A stretch of DNA of 64,000 nucleotides from Rhynchopus sp. YZ270_cl-10 (taxonomy: Eukaryota; Euglenozoa; Diplonemea; Diplonemida; Diplonemidae). Shown piece after piece: positions 63,021 through 64,000 of this stretch. The stretch covers positions 62,001-126,000 of the forward strand of contig OZ037919.1 of NCBI GenBank assembly GCA_964035575.1, written 5' to 3'. Both the position numbers and the translations under genes were made by a program. The notes beneath the pieces are model-generated. The model was given only the letters and a program-made list of their open reading frames with translations, was not told the DNA's origin and did not search any database. Each line of letters begins with the position of its first letter. The stretch's first letter is position 1.

Positions 63021-63506
63021 AGATGCTCCTAATCTACTTGTGTTTAACGACTGTTGACCTCCAAAAGAGCGGTAAATACATTGTGCTGTGGTACAGAGAG
63101 TGTAGGGAGTGGCGGCATAAAAAGGGGATAACTAGGTGCATAAAGAAGCGTCCGCTGGGTAAAATGTGGAGTACGCCTCTCTGGGCGTACTTCGAGTGCG
63201 GAGGGACCTGGGGCTTCAATAGCGAGAGAGAATTATGCATCAGGGATTTCTACGGTGTGAGAAGTGTGGTAGAGATGTGGAAAAATGGGTAGGGGGAACG
63301 CTGAATGAGCGAACGAAAGGCTTTTGATTGGGTAACATGTGGGGAAAGACAGCAGAAAAGCAACAAAATACCCGTTGTAAATAGGGGGACATGAATAACA
63401 CGCTTGTTGTCAGGGGCTAGCAGCGCGACGTAAGTCGTACTGCAGCCTATGACACAAGATTAAACACAGAACATAATAATATTAATCAACAACAACTCAG
63501 TCACGA
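63021..63506. other. Spacer between tandem repeat and LINE stop
   Basis: A 93-codon plus-strand frame (63011-63292) has no recognised match. Probably LINE 3'-untranslated sequence. Confidence 0.35.
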
Positions 63507-64000
63507 CTAACTACCGTTACGGAGGTACTCCTCAAGCGGGCCAGGCAGGAAACTCTCGCTGACGAGGTACTTCAGGGCGGTCGCCGGCTCTCGCATGAGG
63601 AGGGTATGGAGGTCCGGGAGGCTTTCGCTACACGTTTGTCGGCAGGAGAAGAACAGGTGCTTCAGGGTGCAGGGCTTGTCGCATCGCAGGCATGTGGCAG
63701 TGTTCGACGAGGTGCGGAAGTCGAACGTTAGCTGGTTGCTGCCAGCTCGGAGGCTGCGGATGGTGGTTTCCCCCCTGCGGGTGAGGTCCGTGCAGTGGAC
63801 GGGAGGTTGCAGCACCGCTACGTCCGCTCCGGCCTTCCTGGCGTACACCGTGTTCGTGCCGGGCTGCTCGACGGAAGGGGTGTTCGCCAGGTGACGTCTC
63901 GCACATGATCTGGCGGCAGAGAAGGACAGGCCAGGGCTCTGCACCATCTTGGTGCCTTCTGCGGCCGCAGCGTCAGCAGCATCATTGCCCAGGACCTGCA
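63507..64000 (-). CDS. LINE ORF2 C-terminus: RNase H end plus cysteine knuckle (5' part outside window)
   Basis: Open on the minus strand from the right edge to the stop at 63507 (about 164 residues). It starts in VLGNDAADAAAAEG, the GNxxAD block that closes RNase H domains of I/jockey/ingi-like LINEs. A linker follows (RRGETTIRSLRAGSNQLTFD), then CLRCDKPCTLKHLFFSC, the C-x2-C...H-x4-C knuckle typical of non-LTR ORF2 tails, and about 45 more residues. Reverse transcriptase and endonuclease lie beyond the window. The visible frame is intact, so the copy could be young. Confidence 0.82.
   Translation of the reverse strand, partial: QVLGNDAADAAAAEGTKMVQSPGLSFSAARSCARRHLANTPSVEQPGTNTVYARKAGADVAVLQPPVHCTDLTRRGETTIRSLRAGSNQLTFDFRTSSNTATCLRCDKPCTLKHLFFSCRQTCSESLPDLHTLLMREPATALKYLVSESFLPGPLEEYLRNGS

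Overview
The window looks like nuclear DNA of an intron-bearing single-celled eukaryote. The evidence is a eukaryote-type cytosolic glutamyl-tRNA synthetase, a SYS1 Golgi membrane protein split by a clear GT-AG intron, an F-box-like protein, a type I surface protein and a kinase-RING fusion. Host genes are sparse and nearly all lie on the minus strand. They sit in AT-rich spacer full of homopolymer runs and short dispersed repeats. I cannot name the species; an N gap of 200 bases (13603-13802) shows this is a scaffold.

Layout. 1-1651: 3' exon of glutamyl-tRNA synthetase (minus), running off the left edge. 1652-19790: no recognisable host gene. This stretch holds a fold-back element with 8-mer and 7-mer satellites (3439-7271), two sister blocks of 7-mer satellites with shared flanks (9360-12345), a GTATAC-type 9-mer satellite, several families of short hairpin repeats and MITE-like elements. 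19917-33889: the host gene cluster (surface protein, F-box-like protein, SYS1, a paralogous pair of small proteins, kinase-RING, P-loop ATPase), separated by palindromic repeat clusters and an 800-bp dispersed repeat.

34176-53870: a Polinton/Maverick-type virus-like element, treated as a fossil. It carries a packaging ATPase, a conserved accessory protein, a penton-like protein, a zinc-ribbon/phospholipase A2-like protein, an adenovirus-type protease, a small hydrophobic virion protein, a retrovirus-type integrase with a huge in-frame 9-residue repeat, a double-jelly-roll major capsid protein, protein-primed DNA polymerase B and a fibre-like protein. It is broken: a 5.7-kb TIR transposon lies in the penton-like gene, and a nested pogo-like transposon complex separates the polymerase from the fibre. 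A second, much smaller Polinton fragment lies at about 57960-59457.

54290-64000: mobile-element and satellite territory. It holds a GTATAC-type satellite, two TIR elements, the second Polinton fragment, a 38-bp satellite, a polyadenylated retrocopy end, a roughly 570-bp tandem repeat, and the RNase H/zinc-knuckle 3' end of a LINE at the right edge.

The points most worth following are: short palindromes at Polinton gene borders that resemble hairpin polyadenylation signals; a tyrosine-kinase-like domain with a WNK-type lysine and a C-terminal RING; two neighbouring 7-mers expanded alternatively from the same seed sequence; and dispersed mini-hairpins whose loops all read GNA on one strand.
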